A DNA stretch of 64,000 nt from Medicago truncatula. Its lineage: Eukaryota; Streptophyta; Magnoliopsida; Fabales; Fabaceae. The number at the start of each line of letters is the position of its first letter. Positions within the stretch are counted from its first letter, which is position 1. Position numbers and translations under genes: made by a program. This document shows, one piece after another, positions 44,118-55,171 of the stretch. Where the stretch lies: positions 52,325,755 through 52,389,754 of the forward strand of contig NC_053048.1 in NCBI RefSeq assembly GCF_003473485.1, given 5' to 3'. The notes below the pieces were generated by a model that was not told where the DNA came from, did no database searches, and was given only the letters and a program-made list of their open reading frames with translations.

Positions 44118-46503
44118 AAAATACCTTCCCTTGTGGTTTGTAGTGCTTAAATTAGCTATTAACGTCCCCTTTGCTTCATGTGCATGCATTTTGCTGGTAC
44201 TCACATGTTTATTTTTCCACCCACACTCACAGATTTTTTCTATCCTTTGAAAGTACATTTTTCTAAATGTTCTAAACTATAATTGTTTCAGGTGCTTGAG
44301 ATTTTGGAATTATATCGGCGTATCTATGAAGAGTATTTGGCAGTTCCTGTCGTAAAGGGTAAGAAAAGTGAGCTTGAGAAGTTTGCTGGGGGACTTTACA
44401 CTACCAGTGTTGAGGTGTGTGTCTGACATTCTTATGCTGTCATTGTCAAGTTTTCTGTATCATAAACACTTGGAAGTTAATAAAAAAATTTGATGTAAAT
44501 TCTTCCTAGGCATTTATTCCAAACACTGGTCGTGGTATACAAGGTGCAACTTCTCATTGTTTGGGACAAAATTTTGCTAAAATGTTTGAGATAAACTATG
44601 AAAATGAGAAGGGAGAGAAAGCAATGGTCTGGCAGAACTCGTGGGCCTATAGTACTCGAACTGTAAGCTTTAATTTCTTCAATATACATGCATTGCAATA
44701 TTGGTCTAAATATGATTGCATTAACGTTTCTTTGCGCTTTTTCAACAGATTGGGGTGATGGTGATGGTTCATGGTGATGACAAGGGATTGGTGCTGCCAC
44801 CTAAAGTAGCATCAGTTCAAGTCATTGTGATTCCTGTGCCTTACAAAGATGCTGATACTCAAGGAATCTTTGATGCCTGTACCGCAACTGTGAATATGTT
44901 GTTGGAAGCAGGAATTCGTGCTGAGTCAGATGCCAGAGACAACTATTCTCCTGGATGGAAATATTCTCAGTGGGAAATGAAAGGTGTTCCTCTAAGGATT
45001 GAAATCGGGCCCAAGGATTTAGCAAATAAGCAGGTCATCAATCTTCGCCTATTGCACTAATTTGCAGAAATGTCATTCCGCTTCTACTCTGTCTATTACT
45101 CAACAAAATGAAACACTGAATAAATCTCATTTAATTTTGCACAGGTCCGTGCTGTTCGTCGTGATAGCGGAGCAAAGATCGACATTGGTAATGATGATTT
45201 GGTTGTGGAAATAAAGAAGTTGCTCGATAATATTCAACAGAATTTGTTTGATGTCGCAAAACACAAACGAGATGCATGTATTCAGATCATACATACATGG
45301 GATGAGTTTGTAGCAGCTTTGAATGAAAAAAAGATGATCTTAGCTCCTTGGTGTGATGAGGAGGTATGAATTGTGTATTTTTTATATAATTACAATAATC
45401 CAGATTTTCTGATAGTATGCTTGCCAAGTTTTGTTTTTTTAGGCATTTCATTGTTTTGGAATTTATACCTCTATAATCGTGTCACTCTCTGATTGAGGTT
45501 AAATAAGATATATATTTAGCTAAGATGCATTTTTATGTCATGAACTAATACAAAAAATTACATCAAAACTGTCCTTCCCAGTACGCCTGTCTGTCTGTTG
45601 GTTTCTGTATCAGGTCTTCATTACCAGTTAAAAAAAAACGCATGTGATTGGACTAATCGGATTTATATTGGTTAAATTCTAATGAATTTATATAGTATAA
45701 TTTCCTACGATCTTGCACTTTGAATGACACAAGTTCATAATAAAACTGAAGGTCAAGTTTATCAATTACATTCTCTTAACAATCGGTAGTGTTGAATTTT
45801 TTAATATCCTATTGTCCAATGTATATTATTATAGTTAGACATACATAGCCTTATGCGTAATATTTTGATATGTCTGCTCATTGGCTATATATTTAAATTT
45901 ATGGTTTGGTGTTTTCTTGGTAAACTGTTCTTGGTTTATAATGCTTCAGGAGGTGGAAAAAGATGTCAAAGCAAGGACAAAGGGTGAGACAGGAGCTGCA
46001 AAGACACTTTGTAGTCCCTTTGATCAGCCAGAACTCCCCGAAGGTATAAGCATTGTTCACTTTGTAGTCACTTTGTGTCATTTGAGTTGTGCATGGTTCC
46101 TAAAAAAATGTTTAGTTGAGTTGATTTCAATGATAAAATGACTTTCATTTACTAAAAACTTTAGTAAATGCGACAAGTAAAAATTGCAAATGAGACACTT
46201 AGTGCATGCTTGGTATCACGGTTGAGGACCGTGCTTATGATAAATATTCATTGATACCAAACATGCGCTTAATATTCATACAAGTGATGGTTAAAATCTA
46301 TTTGCTGCTTCATTTGACTGTATGAACCTGCTCTATACTATGTTTAATTTTGATGACCCCCTATATGAATATTTCTCTGTAAATAATCATAATTGATTTT
46401 ATGTTTCTTATCAAGACCTTGTGTTATTGACTTTATAGGCACCGTGTGCTTTGCGTCAGGCAAGCCTGCAAAGAAGTGGTCATACTGGGGCAAAAGTTAC
46501 TAG
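41637..46503 (+). CDS. prolyl-tRNA synthetase, eukaryote-type, cytosolic (12 exons)
   Basis: Class II synthetase that charges tRNA-Pro. Exons: 41637-41733, 41811-41899, 42054-42146, 42720-42836, 43115-43302, 43867-43933, 44292-44414, 44510-44662, 44749-45033, 45145-45363, 45950-46043, 46439-46503. They join to 529 residues without a break, the length I know for plant cytosolic ProRS. Seen: a Gln/Lys/Pro-repeat N-terminus ([15 protein letters not shown]), [34 protein letters not shown], motif 2 region [19 protein letters not shown], motif 3 region [20 protein letters not shown], the anticodon-binding domain ([18 protein letters not shown]), and the eukaryotic C-terminal zinc-type end closing [18 protein letters not shown]. 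No organelle presequence. Intron 5 uses a GC donor (see findings). Introns hold a MITE at 42199, one at 43410, one at 46202, and a TA repeat. Confidence 0.96.
42199..42560. mobile_element. probable hAT-like MITE in ProRS intron 3
   Basis: Left part aaggttccgtctggcaaaac, right part as reverse complement gtagtgttcgacaaaattag; the inner gtttatagcttataag and ttgagcttataggttatata phrases are common in legume MITEs. Ends are imperfect and no target duplication was fixed. Confidence 0.4.
43410..43611. mobile_element. MITE, about 200 bp, in ProRS intron 5
   Basis: Left arm agtagtgttaggaacactta, cgttaacactctcttttcaa; right arm as reverse complement ggaatgatagcaatactcac, tttaacactcacttttcaac. Both arms continue into an attgggtgaaat block. 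Clear inverted repeats of about 60 bases, no ORF. Confidence 0.75.
44061..44115. repeat. (TA)n microsatellite, about 27 units, in ProRS intron 6
   Basis: An uninterrupted TA run between exons 6 and 7. Expected to vary in length between individuals. Confidence 0.95.
46202..46268. mobile_element. 67-bp Tourist-like MITE in ProRS intron 11
   Basis: Ends gtgcatgcttggtatca and tgataccaaacatgcgc are inverted repeats of 17 bases with one or two mismatches. TTA occurs directly on both sides (46199-46201 and 46269-46271), the target duplication of PIF/Harbinger elements. Confidence 0.7.
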
Positions 46504-48930
46504 ATCTTGATTGTGGTATTTTCTGAAGCTAGTTCACCATTTAATGGTGCCTTGACTGAATTTGTGGATCATGCAAATATTAGTTTCTTGTGCTTGAGTA
46601 ACACACTTATTTTTCAATTGATAGTTTTACTTTGATTTTATACGGTACAATATTTTATTTATTCAGCTTTAAAGAAGAGTATTGCATCTTTTCCTGTCCA
46701 AATATTGTTGGCAGTATAGCGACTGATCTACTGAATATTATGCCTTTTGACCACAGCTTGTTTATGTCGATTGAAAGCCAATGGAATGGAAATTGAATAA
46801 TCAAATCCTCTGGTTTGCACCAAATGTTACAAAAGAGATACTGTTATTTTTTTTGGGGACACAAAAGTGTTGTGCTAAAATTTATTGAGTGGTACTATAT
46901 AGTACGGAATGTTAATTGTACGAAAATTCACGGAAATGTGTATTTGAGACACAACACTTGCAATACACGGGCTGATTAGGGGCAGAATTAAATTTTATTA
47001 AAAAATTATACTAAAATAGTCTGCATGAATACATGGGTGGTTGTTAACAAAATTAGTCAATTAACGAATTCGTTGGATTTAAAGTTAATAATTGGCTTTT
47101 GGTGTATACTAGTTTTATACTTTAGAGCTTTGGGTCGTAATTGTAAATATAGTCAAGTTTATATAGTGAACCTTAAATTATAGTATAATATGATAGAAGT
47201 ATAAAATTATTTTACCTCGGCATTATATAATTTTTTTAACGAAGTATATATATATTTTTTTCCAAAATCTAATGATGTATGGTAATAAGAGTCTTGAACT
47301 TTTTATGCATTGATAATACGTCGGCATTATAGTTCATCTGTCGAATACGGTACAACTCTCAGCATCACATTACTTCTTTTCAAAAGATGGCTTCATTCAA
47401 TCTTAAACACTTGAGAAAAGGCTTCGTTTAATACAATCACCGTCACGTGTACCCTTTGCACTCTGACCTCTACGCTATTAATAGTAGTTAGTTGATGTGG
47501 TATGTTAATCCACGTGTTACACAAGTGTCACTTAAAAAAAAAAATTGAGAGATTTTTTTTAAGGATTGTCACGTAAATAATTAGAACTTCTTAATGTATC
47601 ATCCTGGAATTTTTTTAACGAGAGAGAAAATAATGAAATTACAAGGAAAAATGGTTGTTGTATTTTAAGGGTGAAGTTTGAAAATGGAGAAAATTTGAGA
47701 GAATTTTTAATGGAGAAAATCTAAATCCGTCATTTGCATAGGTTCACATATGGTCTGAAAAGTAAAAAAAATCAAACATTATTTTCAAAATACGATAAAA
47801 AAATAGTATGTCATTTTATAACCGTAAATCTAAATACACCTAAATATTTATGAGATATACTTTTGTAGTATTTTCGCATTTCTAAAATGTTGTATGACTT
47901 TCTTTTTTTTCATTTTCAACTCTAACTTATATTTTACTTTGTGTGACCGAACAATTATTCTAACAATTTATTTATCACAATATCAAGTAATTCACAATTT
48001 TTTCTAAGAGGCCAAACTAAGACCACTAAATTGAATACACAAATTAAATTATTTAAGAATTTTTTCGTGGGGTCGATATTATGTTCTTAGTCTGTCGGGA
48101 TTTGATTAATTCTATCATTTGTATTACTTGATTTATTATCATTAGGTAGGAGTATTGACAAAGCATGAAATGGTAACCTTATTTAAATCGAATAAATTGG
48201 CAAATTACGCAAAACACTCCTACAATGATGCTATGCTACAAATATGTTCAGTACTTATTTCAAAAAAAAAAAAAAAAAGTTCAGTAGTCAGTACTATAAC
48301 ATAACCACGCACACTTTGTGAGAAAAAGTTCATATATAATGAAAGGATAAAATACACAATTACGCGACTGTGCTTAAGTATCCTTTTTTTAATTATGCTG
48401 TCAGATTTTCAAGATTTCATTTTCTGGTCAACGACAAGGAGTGCATCTCATGTAATTTAATCAAGTTCAAAGTTTAAGTCACTAAATGTTCTATGAGTAA
48501 ATTCATTCTTTTTTTTTTAGCAAACTACATTTGTTTCTTAAATACATAATTTTAATTACTAAACTATGTAGATTATTTTAAAAAAAATGATAAAGTCAAT
48601 AACGACAATAAAAAATTATATCTGTACTATAACTATTTTTTGACAATTTTTTAAACAATTATTTTTTTCTTATTTTATTCGGACAAAAATAATAGAGAGA
48701 AAAATATAAAAAGACAGGATAAGAACATTTGTCAGTATGGGAAAGAGTTGTTATTTAAACTTTGAACATTAATGTGTATTTAGCAAACAATATATATATA
48801 TAGTTGATCATAGTCATACTAGCAGCACTTTATTTATGGTATTATGGTTTCAATCGGGCATAGGATGCCTGACTTTGGAAACCTTAACTTTTCATGTGAC
48901 AGAGAGCGAGATTTATGACTAAATTTTATG
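46504..48930. other. intergenic, ProRS 3' flank
   Basis: ProRS 3' untranslated region, then about 2.3 kb of AT-rich sequence. No gene, tRNA or element with definable ends. An A run (48261-48278) and a short TA run (48790-48801) are the only simple features. Confidence 0.4.
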
Positions 48931-49311
48931 GACTAATACCTTAAATTTGTCCATGAATTTTAAAAAATCGGTCAAATCCGTCCTTGAATTTTGCGAAATA
49001 TCTATTTAGTCCTTGAATTTTACAGACGTCCATCAAAATGGTCCCTCCATCCAAAAGCTCCGTTAGTGGTGATGACGTGTCCTCTTGCATGCTGTGTTGT
49101 CATGTACACGTTTCAAAAAGGCAGTCACGTGTACAAGGACTAATTTGATGGAAATGGTAAAAATTCGAGATTTGACTTTTCAATGTAATTTTTCCTGTGT
49201 TCCAATTATACCCAGCTATTACATAAGGATCGATTTGAAACTTACTGACATAATTTGAGGACTAATTTGATGGATTTTGTTATAATTTAAGGGCTGATAT
49301 GATTGATTTAT

Positions 49312-49560
49312 TTGCAGAGAATGAGTAAAAGGAGATATGACATGAGAGGACCTGTGATTTCAAATGACATGCATAAACAAACATCACTGAGGGTCCTGCT
49401 CCACAAAATTCAACTGCTCCTAGAGTTATTAGAGTTCCAAATCGAAATTACGGGCCATCCGCTTATACTCAACCCCAATACATGAAGTGTATCCCAACTC
49501 CAGGATTTCCAAAGCATTTATGCTTATTTAAATTATGCTTTTTCAACTTGTTTAGTTTAT
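49312..49560 (+). pseudogene. possible transposase-tail remnant inside MULE
   Basis: After an acceptor (tttgcag near 49317) one frame reads GPAPQNSTAPRVIRVPNRNY and then GPSAYTQPQYMKCIPTPGF, a Pro/Gln/Asn-rich style typical of the C-terminal tails of plant MULE transposases. Short, unrecognised in detail; may be chance. Confidence 0.3.
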
Positions 49561-49912
49561 GCTTTTTTGGATATGTAATCACTTAAGAACATCAAATGAT
49601 TTATGAACAAATGATTTGATGACTTGATGACTATGTAATGTTATTTTTTTGGCTATGTAATGACTTATGAACATCAAATATATGATTTATGATGGTATGC
49701 AAATGTCTGTCTTTTTATAATCAAAGTGTTTATCTTTTAGTTTTTACTTTGTTCAGCAAATGTATGCACCAAGGATCACAGTGATATATGTTGTGAAAAT
49801 TCAAAGACCTATTTGATGGTATTTTCACTAATTTTAGGATCGATATGATGGATATGCATATAATTCAAGGACCAATTTGATTGAAATTTTTTGACATAAG
49901 GGTTTGATTCAT

Positions 49913-50461
49913 TCATTGACAACCTCTTTTCATTACAACATTACATGGACTTGGCACAATCATTAGCATTTTAAACAACTCAATCCAACAAAATACTCCT
50001 ATCAATATCTTAATCAACCTAAACTCACTTCCTATACAATCAACTTTTTCCATCAACCTTGCCCTCCAAACCTCTTCTCCGCCCCTATCCTTTGACTTCT
50101 CCATCAACCTTGCATTTCTTCCATGACCAGCACCATTGTTTTTAAAATAACCTAGTTTTTCAGCTTCATCCACCCACACAAAAAATTTACAATTTTCACC
50201 ATCATCCTATACAATCAAAAGACAAAATCAGTACTATTTAAACAGACCATTCGCACATCACATAACCATTGTTAAACAAACCTTTGGAAGAGGGCAGACA
50301 TAGAAAGGCCTTCTTGGGTTATTGACAGTGTTGACTTTTCTTACAACACAAATTCTAGGACACCAACATTGAAGCTCTCTCACCTCATCATTGTACATAG
50401 AGCTTGAAGATGAGGACCTACTATTGTAGTTGTTTTTGCCCATACGTCCACCACTCATCAT
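49913..50461 (-). CDS. GRF-type zinc-finger protein carried by MULE (2 exons)
   Basis: Exon 1 50461-50282 and exon 2 50206-49913 join with GT/AG borders to 157 residues. Seen: a Ser-rich start, then a GRF finger QCWCPRICVVRKVNTVNNPR, RPFYVCPLPK, and across the junction NCKFFVWVDEAEK, i.e. C-x-C ... N-P-x-R-x-F-Y-x-C-P ... C-x-F-F-x-W-x-D-E, all key residues present. The C-terminus has a hydrophobic helix (LIKILIGVFCWIELFKMLMI). GRF fingers bind single-stranded nucleic acid in other proteins. In legumes such short GRF proteins are numerous and often lie in transposons. The frame is intact, so expression is possible. Confidence 0.7.
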
Positions 50462-51735
50462 TTATGAACACTGAATCTTCAACAATGACCACTGATTTTT
50501 GAATTTTAAATTGAATAAAAAAAATTAGGGTTTTAAGTTTTTTGAATTGGGGAAGAACATTGACATCAATTCTTGTAAGAAATTTGGGGGATTTTGAACT
50601 CTAGGTAACAAATTATAACATTAGGGTTCCAAATTTAATATTTGGGGAAGAAAGAGCCGTTAATGAGGGAGAGGAGAAAGAGCTGTTGGCAATTTTCTGA
50701 AAATCCATCAATTTGGTCCTTGGCAACGTTGGCAATTTTATGAAAATACATCAATTTGGTCCCTGCTTGCGTGACATCTGACGTGGTAAGCCATGTAAGA
50801 GGTTAACGTTACACGTCACCTCCGTTAACAGACCAACTTAACGGAGGGACTGATTTGATTGACATTTTGTAAGTTCAAGGACTAAATAACTATTTTGCAA
50901 AATTCAGGAACAAAATTGACCCATTTTTTAAAATTCAAGGAAGAATTTGAGGTATTAGTCAAACTTTATGTCTCTCATCTTGTCTGTTCTGGGACCCTGC
51001 CCCCTCTTTCTTGACACACAATTTATTTATTTATTTTTCCTTAAAATTAATTATGAATATTCATTTTCTTTCTTGGGTGAAATGGTTAATATTGATGTTC
51101 AGTAATATCTGACAAATATTTTGGTATTAACACTTAACTAAAAAAATTGACAATTACTACTACTCTCTTAAGATTATAAGAATTGTTGTTCCCACATTTG
51201 ATAAGGCTAAGAAACATGAGTAAAATATGTTTTTGCTCCCTCGGCAGTTAACTGACGAGGAATTAAAAATCCGGCTGCAGTTAACTGCCGAGAAAAATGT
51301 TATAAGAACAGAACAGACATAGGAGTTTCCAAAACTCCATTGTTACATTTTTTGATCTCCAAGGTGCGATTTTGAGCTATTTCAAGCCATTCTAAACCAA
51401 TTTCAATCATAAAAACAAGTAAGTTTTTTTAATTCTATTGCATTGTTGTTTTGCGGTTGAATTGTTTGTTTTTTTTTTTTGTTAAATTTCGATTATATAG
51501 GTTCGACTATATTGATTTGTTGATTTTATGATATGTTAGGATAATTTAGGTTAGAATGGTCAGAATTGTTAGAGACCTTTTATTGAATTGTTAGGTTTAG
51601 GTTTTGATGAATCATTGTAGAATTGTTTAGGTTTAGGTGTAGGTTTTGATGATAGTTTAAGTTTAGGTTTAGTTTTTGATTTTATGGCATTGTTGATTAG
51701 TTAGGTTTTGATCGCCATTTGTTTTTAATGGAGAT

Positions 51736-51981
51736 ATGTCTCAGAATCAGAATCAGGGTAACGTTCAGGGAGATGAGAAAAACAAAGAAAAATCGCCTAT
51801 GACGTGACACGAAATTGTTTGCGATGGTACAGAAAAAAAGAAGGGTTCGAAGGTGCCGGTGTACAATCACTCGAGGTTGAGGAGGAGCGGGAGGACATGC
51901 TATTTTGGTCCTCAACCAAAAGAAGGTGCCGCAAGGACTGTAGCAGGAAATCCGATTGACTTGTGTGACGAGGATGAATGA
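51736..51981 (+). pseudogene. small basic ORF in MULE, one internal stop
   Basis: 82 codons in one frame: MSQNQNQGNVQGDEKNKEKS, a TGA at 51805-51807, then a basic stretch SKVPVYNHSRLRRSGRTC and the acidic end IDLCDEDE before TGA at 51979-51981. Charge blocks of this kind occur in accessory ORFs of plant MULEs, but I do not recognise the protein. Confidence 0.4.
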
Positions 51982-52262
51982 ATGAATGCCTAATTGTTTT
52001 CGATTTTTTTATGTTTTATTTTTGTGTTCCGCACATTTTGTTTCACATTATGGTATTTAGAATAAAATCGCATTTGGAAGAATTTCGATTAAAGTCGCGT
52101 TTTTAATAATTGCGTATTCGAATAAAAACTAATTAAATCTAACGTGAATCCAACTAATTAAAATTGCGTAATGAATAAATAAATTCGAAAAGTGAATAAA
52201 TAAGATAATTATTGTTCCATTCAAAACAAAATATATGTTATCACATTACATTACATTACGGA

Positions 52263-52516
52263 ATGTACCTTCCAACTGCAACAATCATCTTACCACTGAA
52301 TGAGGCAAATTCAAACTTGCTAACCAGCAAGACTCCAATATTCGATCAGTATCTTGAGCGCTGGTATTCAAGTGTCAAAAGAATGAGGTGCATTCCTTGA
52401 CACTTGAATACCAGCGTTCCATACGCTTATCGAATGCTGGAGACCTGCCGATTAACAAGTTTGAATTGCCCAATCCAGAGTAAGACAATTGTTGCAGTTG
52501 GAATGTGCATTCTAAC
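52263..52516. repeat. long foldback A (arms about 115 bp)
   Basis: The 5' arm (ccaactgcaacaatcatctt ... gcgctggtattcaagtgtca) pairs with the 3' arm (ttgacacttgaataccagcg ... aagacaattgttgcagttgg) at roughly 80 percent, with an 18-base loop agaatgaggtgcattcc. Bulges and mismatches are spread along the stem, as in plant MIRNA precursors. Confidence 0.9.
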
Positions 52517-52836
52517 TGCAACAATTGTCTTACCTTTAAATGAGATAAATTCAAACTTGTTAAACAACAGGACTCAAACATTTCGCTCGACATTCATGTT
52601 TTCCTTTGAAAAGAATAAATTTTTGTTAGGCTTGCTTTAGATGATGGTATTCAAGTGCCAACGAAATGAGGTTGATTCCTTGACACTTAATACCTTCTTC
52701 TAAACCAGCCTAACAAGAATTCAATCTTTTCAAAGGAAAAACATGAATGCCGAGCGAAATGCTTGAGTCCTGTTGTTTGACAGGTTTGAATTTATCTCAT
52801 TCAAAGGTAAGACAATTGTTGCAGTTGGAATGCACC
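52505..52836. repeat. long foldback B (arms about 155 bp)
   Basis: Directly follows foldback A and overlaps its last bases. The 5' arm begins gtgcattctaactgcaacaa and the 3' arm ends attgttgcagttggaatgca. The arms agree at roughly 93-95 percent by eye, around a loop of about 18 bases (gaaatgaggttgattcc). B is a diverged relative of A with an extra inner segment (catgttttcctttgaaaaga). A transcript would give a nearly perfect double strand. Confidence 0.9.
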
Positions 52837-52845
52837 TTACCCTAA

Positions 52846-53184
52846 CTAATGACGATCTTCTGGCGGAATCAAGTTGTTGATGATATCTTCAGTTGATCTC
52901 AGCAACGTATCGATCCACTGGAACATGATGTGCTCCCAAAACATGCTCGTCACGTTTTCGTCATTTGTTAATTCCACCCAAGTGAATGAAACTCTCTGCT
53001 CGTCGAGCGTTGGACGTTTATACTGAAGGTGTTCCACCCTCCTTGTGTCTCTGGGGTTGACTTCTTGGTTGAATTCAGTCAGTTGATCCTTGAGACCTCT
53101 TAACGTTACACCAAGACACCGAACCTTCAACCTCTGAGGTTCTCCGCCGTTGAATTGCGCATGAACGTCGATCCACCCGACCAT
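52846..53184 (-). CDS. MULE N-terminal-domain-like ORF (112 aa)
   Basis: Starts MVGWIDVHAQFNGGEPQRLK at 53184 and ends DIINNLIPPEDRH. The pattern, a beta-rich start, then LRGLKDQLTEFNQEVNPRDT, then VSFTWVELTNDENVTSMFWE, then LLRSTEDIINNL, resembles the PB1-like N-terminal region of plant MULE transposases (TLxDLxxQL ... xELKNDEDVxxMF ... ELxxTxxDILxLL). It stops cleanly after this domain, so the transposase body is absent. The frame is open upstream to 53235, but the Met at 53184 fits best. Confidence 0.5.
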   Translation of the reverse strand: MVGWIDVHAQFNGGEPQRLKVRCLGVTLRGLKDQLTEFNQEVNPRDTRRVEHLQYKRPTLDEQRVSFTWVELTNDENVTSMFWEHIMFQWIDTLLRSTEDIINNLIPPEDRH

Positions 53185-55171
53185 TATTTCAAATCTACAC
53201 AATAAGAAATTAAAAACAATCAATGAAAAACTCATTCAAACATTTCATCAAACACTTAATGTGCACATTATACATAGACTCTAAAATTCATAAAAATAAC
53301 CCTAATATTATAAATCATATACTCTTACTAAAATAAAAAAATTAATCATATAATATAACATAAATCATTCAACTTATGTTTAATCATATAATATAACATT
53401 AATCAACTAACATCTAATCTAAAAATGATTTATAACATGTAAGTCTAATTAAAAACTAAAATAAAAAAATAAATATAAAACAACAAAATAATAAATAACC
53501 CTAAAATTCTAAATTATAACATAAACATCATGCAAATATTTTAACAACATTAATCAACTAACATCCACCCTAAAAATTAATTATAACATGTAAATCTAGT
53601 CAAAAACTAAAAAATAATAAATGTACTCAAAAACTAAAAAATAAAAACATTTATAACAACTAAAATGTAAGTTAATAGCATTATAATTACTTACTTGTGA
53701 TTTTGTTGAATAAATTTGGTTGTGTTTTTTTAGAGAGATTTGTGAGAGAAATTTGAAGAAGATGAGATGAATAATAGATAAGAGAGCTTCTACCAGATTT
53801 GTAGCCGAAGATCCTCGGCAGTCTGCCGAGGAGGTAAAAAGGTAAATTACTCGTGTGCTAAAAAGGTAAATTACTCGTGTGCCACGTCTTTTTCAAATGT
53901 GGGAATAACAATTCTCTAATATCATTTTAGTTTTTGGGGTTATTATTTATTTATTTCCTCGTGTGAAGCTCAAAGCTAGTTAGCTAATTAACACAATAAA
54001 ATCATGCGTTCACTATATTAATAACACTTCTCGTTCTGGTGGAGTGCTAATTGCAGATCTGTTTGTAACCATATAATTGTATGATTGGAAAACGACGAAC
54101 AGTTCTATTTTCTTTTTACTGGTGTTGGTCAATCAGTAGTATCTAACTTCAATGTCAGATATAATACGTTTTCTGACATTGACAAAAAAACACCACACTT
54201 CTTCACACTCACAAACATTGCATATACCGGTTTTGCTTTCTTTGGCAATTTTCCCTTTCATCTTTGCTTGCATATTTGATTAATTATAGCTTCATCTTCT
54301 CTCTTCCTCGGTATTCCTACATCTTACAAAGGGCTGGTCCTTTAATTTTAGATGTCTGGGGCGAATTATGAGATGGTGTGCCTGTAAAAAAAATAAAATA
54401 AAAAAAATCGCAAGAATAAATGACTTTAAATTAAGATTCATGCTCCAAAGTTTACACTCGACATTTGAGAATTTAGTTAATAAAGATAACATGTTTTACA
54501 CAATAGCACACATGGATCATATCCTCTAAGGAATAGTTAATTTTTTTACTATTATATCTATAAAAAAAAGGAATTGTATGACTATTTAATAAATAAATAG
54601 ATCGTTTGAAACCTTTGTTTAAGAGACTTTTATATCCATATGACACTGATACTCATGCTTTTAGTTGTTGTCGAAATGTCAATGACTTATGTTAGCATAA
54701 TCAAGATTAAGATATTAGAGATTGAAAATTAGAAAGAAAGAATATACATAAACTCGAATAAAATAATATCACTTTTGAGTGTTAATATATAAGAGTTAAA
54801 AATATGACTCTTAAGTAATTCATAATTCATATGATTATTCTAATTTTAGTGTTCCAATTGCGAACGTAATTAATTGTTTTTTTTTTTGGATCCAAAATAA
54901 TTTTATTTAATCGCATGCATTTATTAATATTGATTTTGTAAGGTCCCTGTAACTTTGTTAGCAAGTATATTAAATAATTTAAATAATATAAAATTCTTGT
55001 TTAATATACATATATATAGGTAAAAAAAAATTGATGCCCTGGGCTGCCGCCCCCTCGACCAATGCTCAGGGCCACCCCTATTATAAATCACCAAGTTTGT
55101 GGAAAATAAACCCATGTCTATTTTTTTAGGGAGCCATTAATTTTTTCTAGTTAGTATACCATAGTTGCAAA

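Larger units (their letters stand above)
48931..50960. mobile_element. Mutator-like element with GRF-finger gene, 2.03 kb
   Basis: Left end GACTAATACCTTAAATTTGT and right end, reverse complement, GACTAATACCTCAAATTCTT. The arms agree on through aattttaaaaaat-ggtcaa, ggactaaat, and a GC-richer cgtta/acgtgt block, in all about 150-190 bases. The flanks aaattttatg (48921-48930) and aaactttatg (50961-50970) agree at 9 of 10 bases, as for a 9-10 bp Mutator target duplication. Inside: a GRF zinc-finger gene on the minus strand and, convergent to it, a plus-strand tail-like fragment. No DDE transposase core, so a deletion derivative. Confidence 0.82.
51179..53916. mobile_element. Mutator-like element, 2.74 kb, same family as 40438-41413
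   Basis: Left end AGAATTGTTGTTCCCACATT and right end, reverse complement, AGAATTGTTATTCCCACATT. The left arm goes on with aaggctaagaaacatgagta-aaatatg and GC-rich palindromes (CTCGGCAGTTAACTGACGAG, and CTCGGCAGTCTGCCGAG on the right), as in the 40438 element. The right end holds a 20-base tandem repeat (gtaaattactcgtgtgc x2). Contents: a broken plus-strand ORF, two long foldbacks, and a minus-strand ORF resembling a MULE N-terminal domain. No DDE core and no clear target duplication. Confidence 0.75.

Noticed and set aside
44061-44258. ORFs of alternating Ile-Tyr residues
   Set aside because: Pure translation of the TA microsatellite in a ProRS intron.
48931-53916. One single large composite transposon
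   Set aside because: Two distinct pairs of inverted ends with different sequences and about 220 bases of unique DNA between them show two separate elements.
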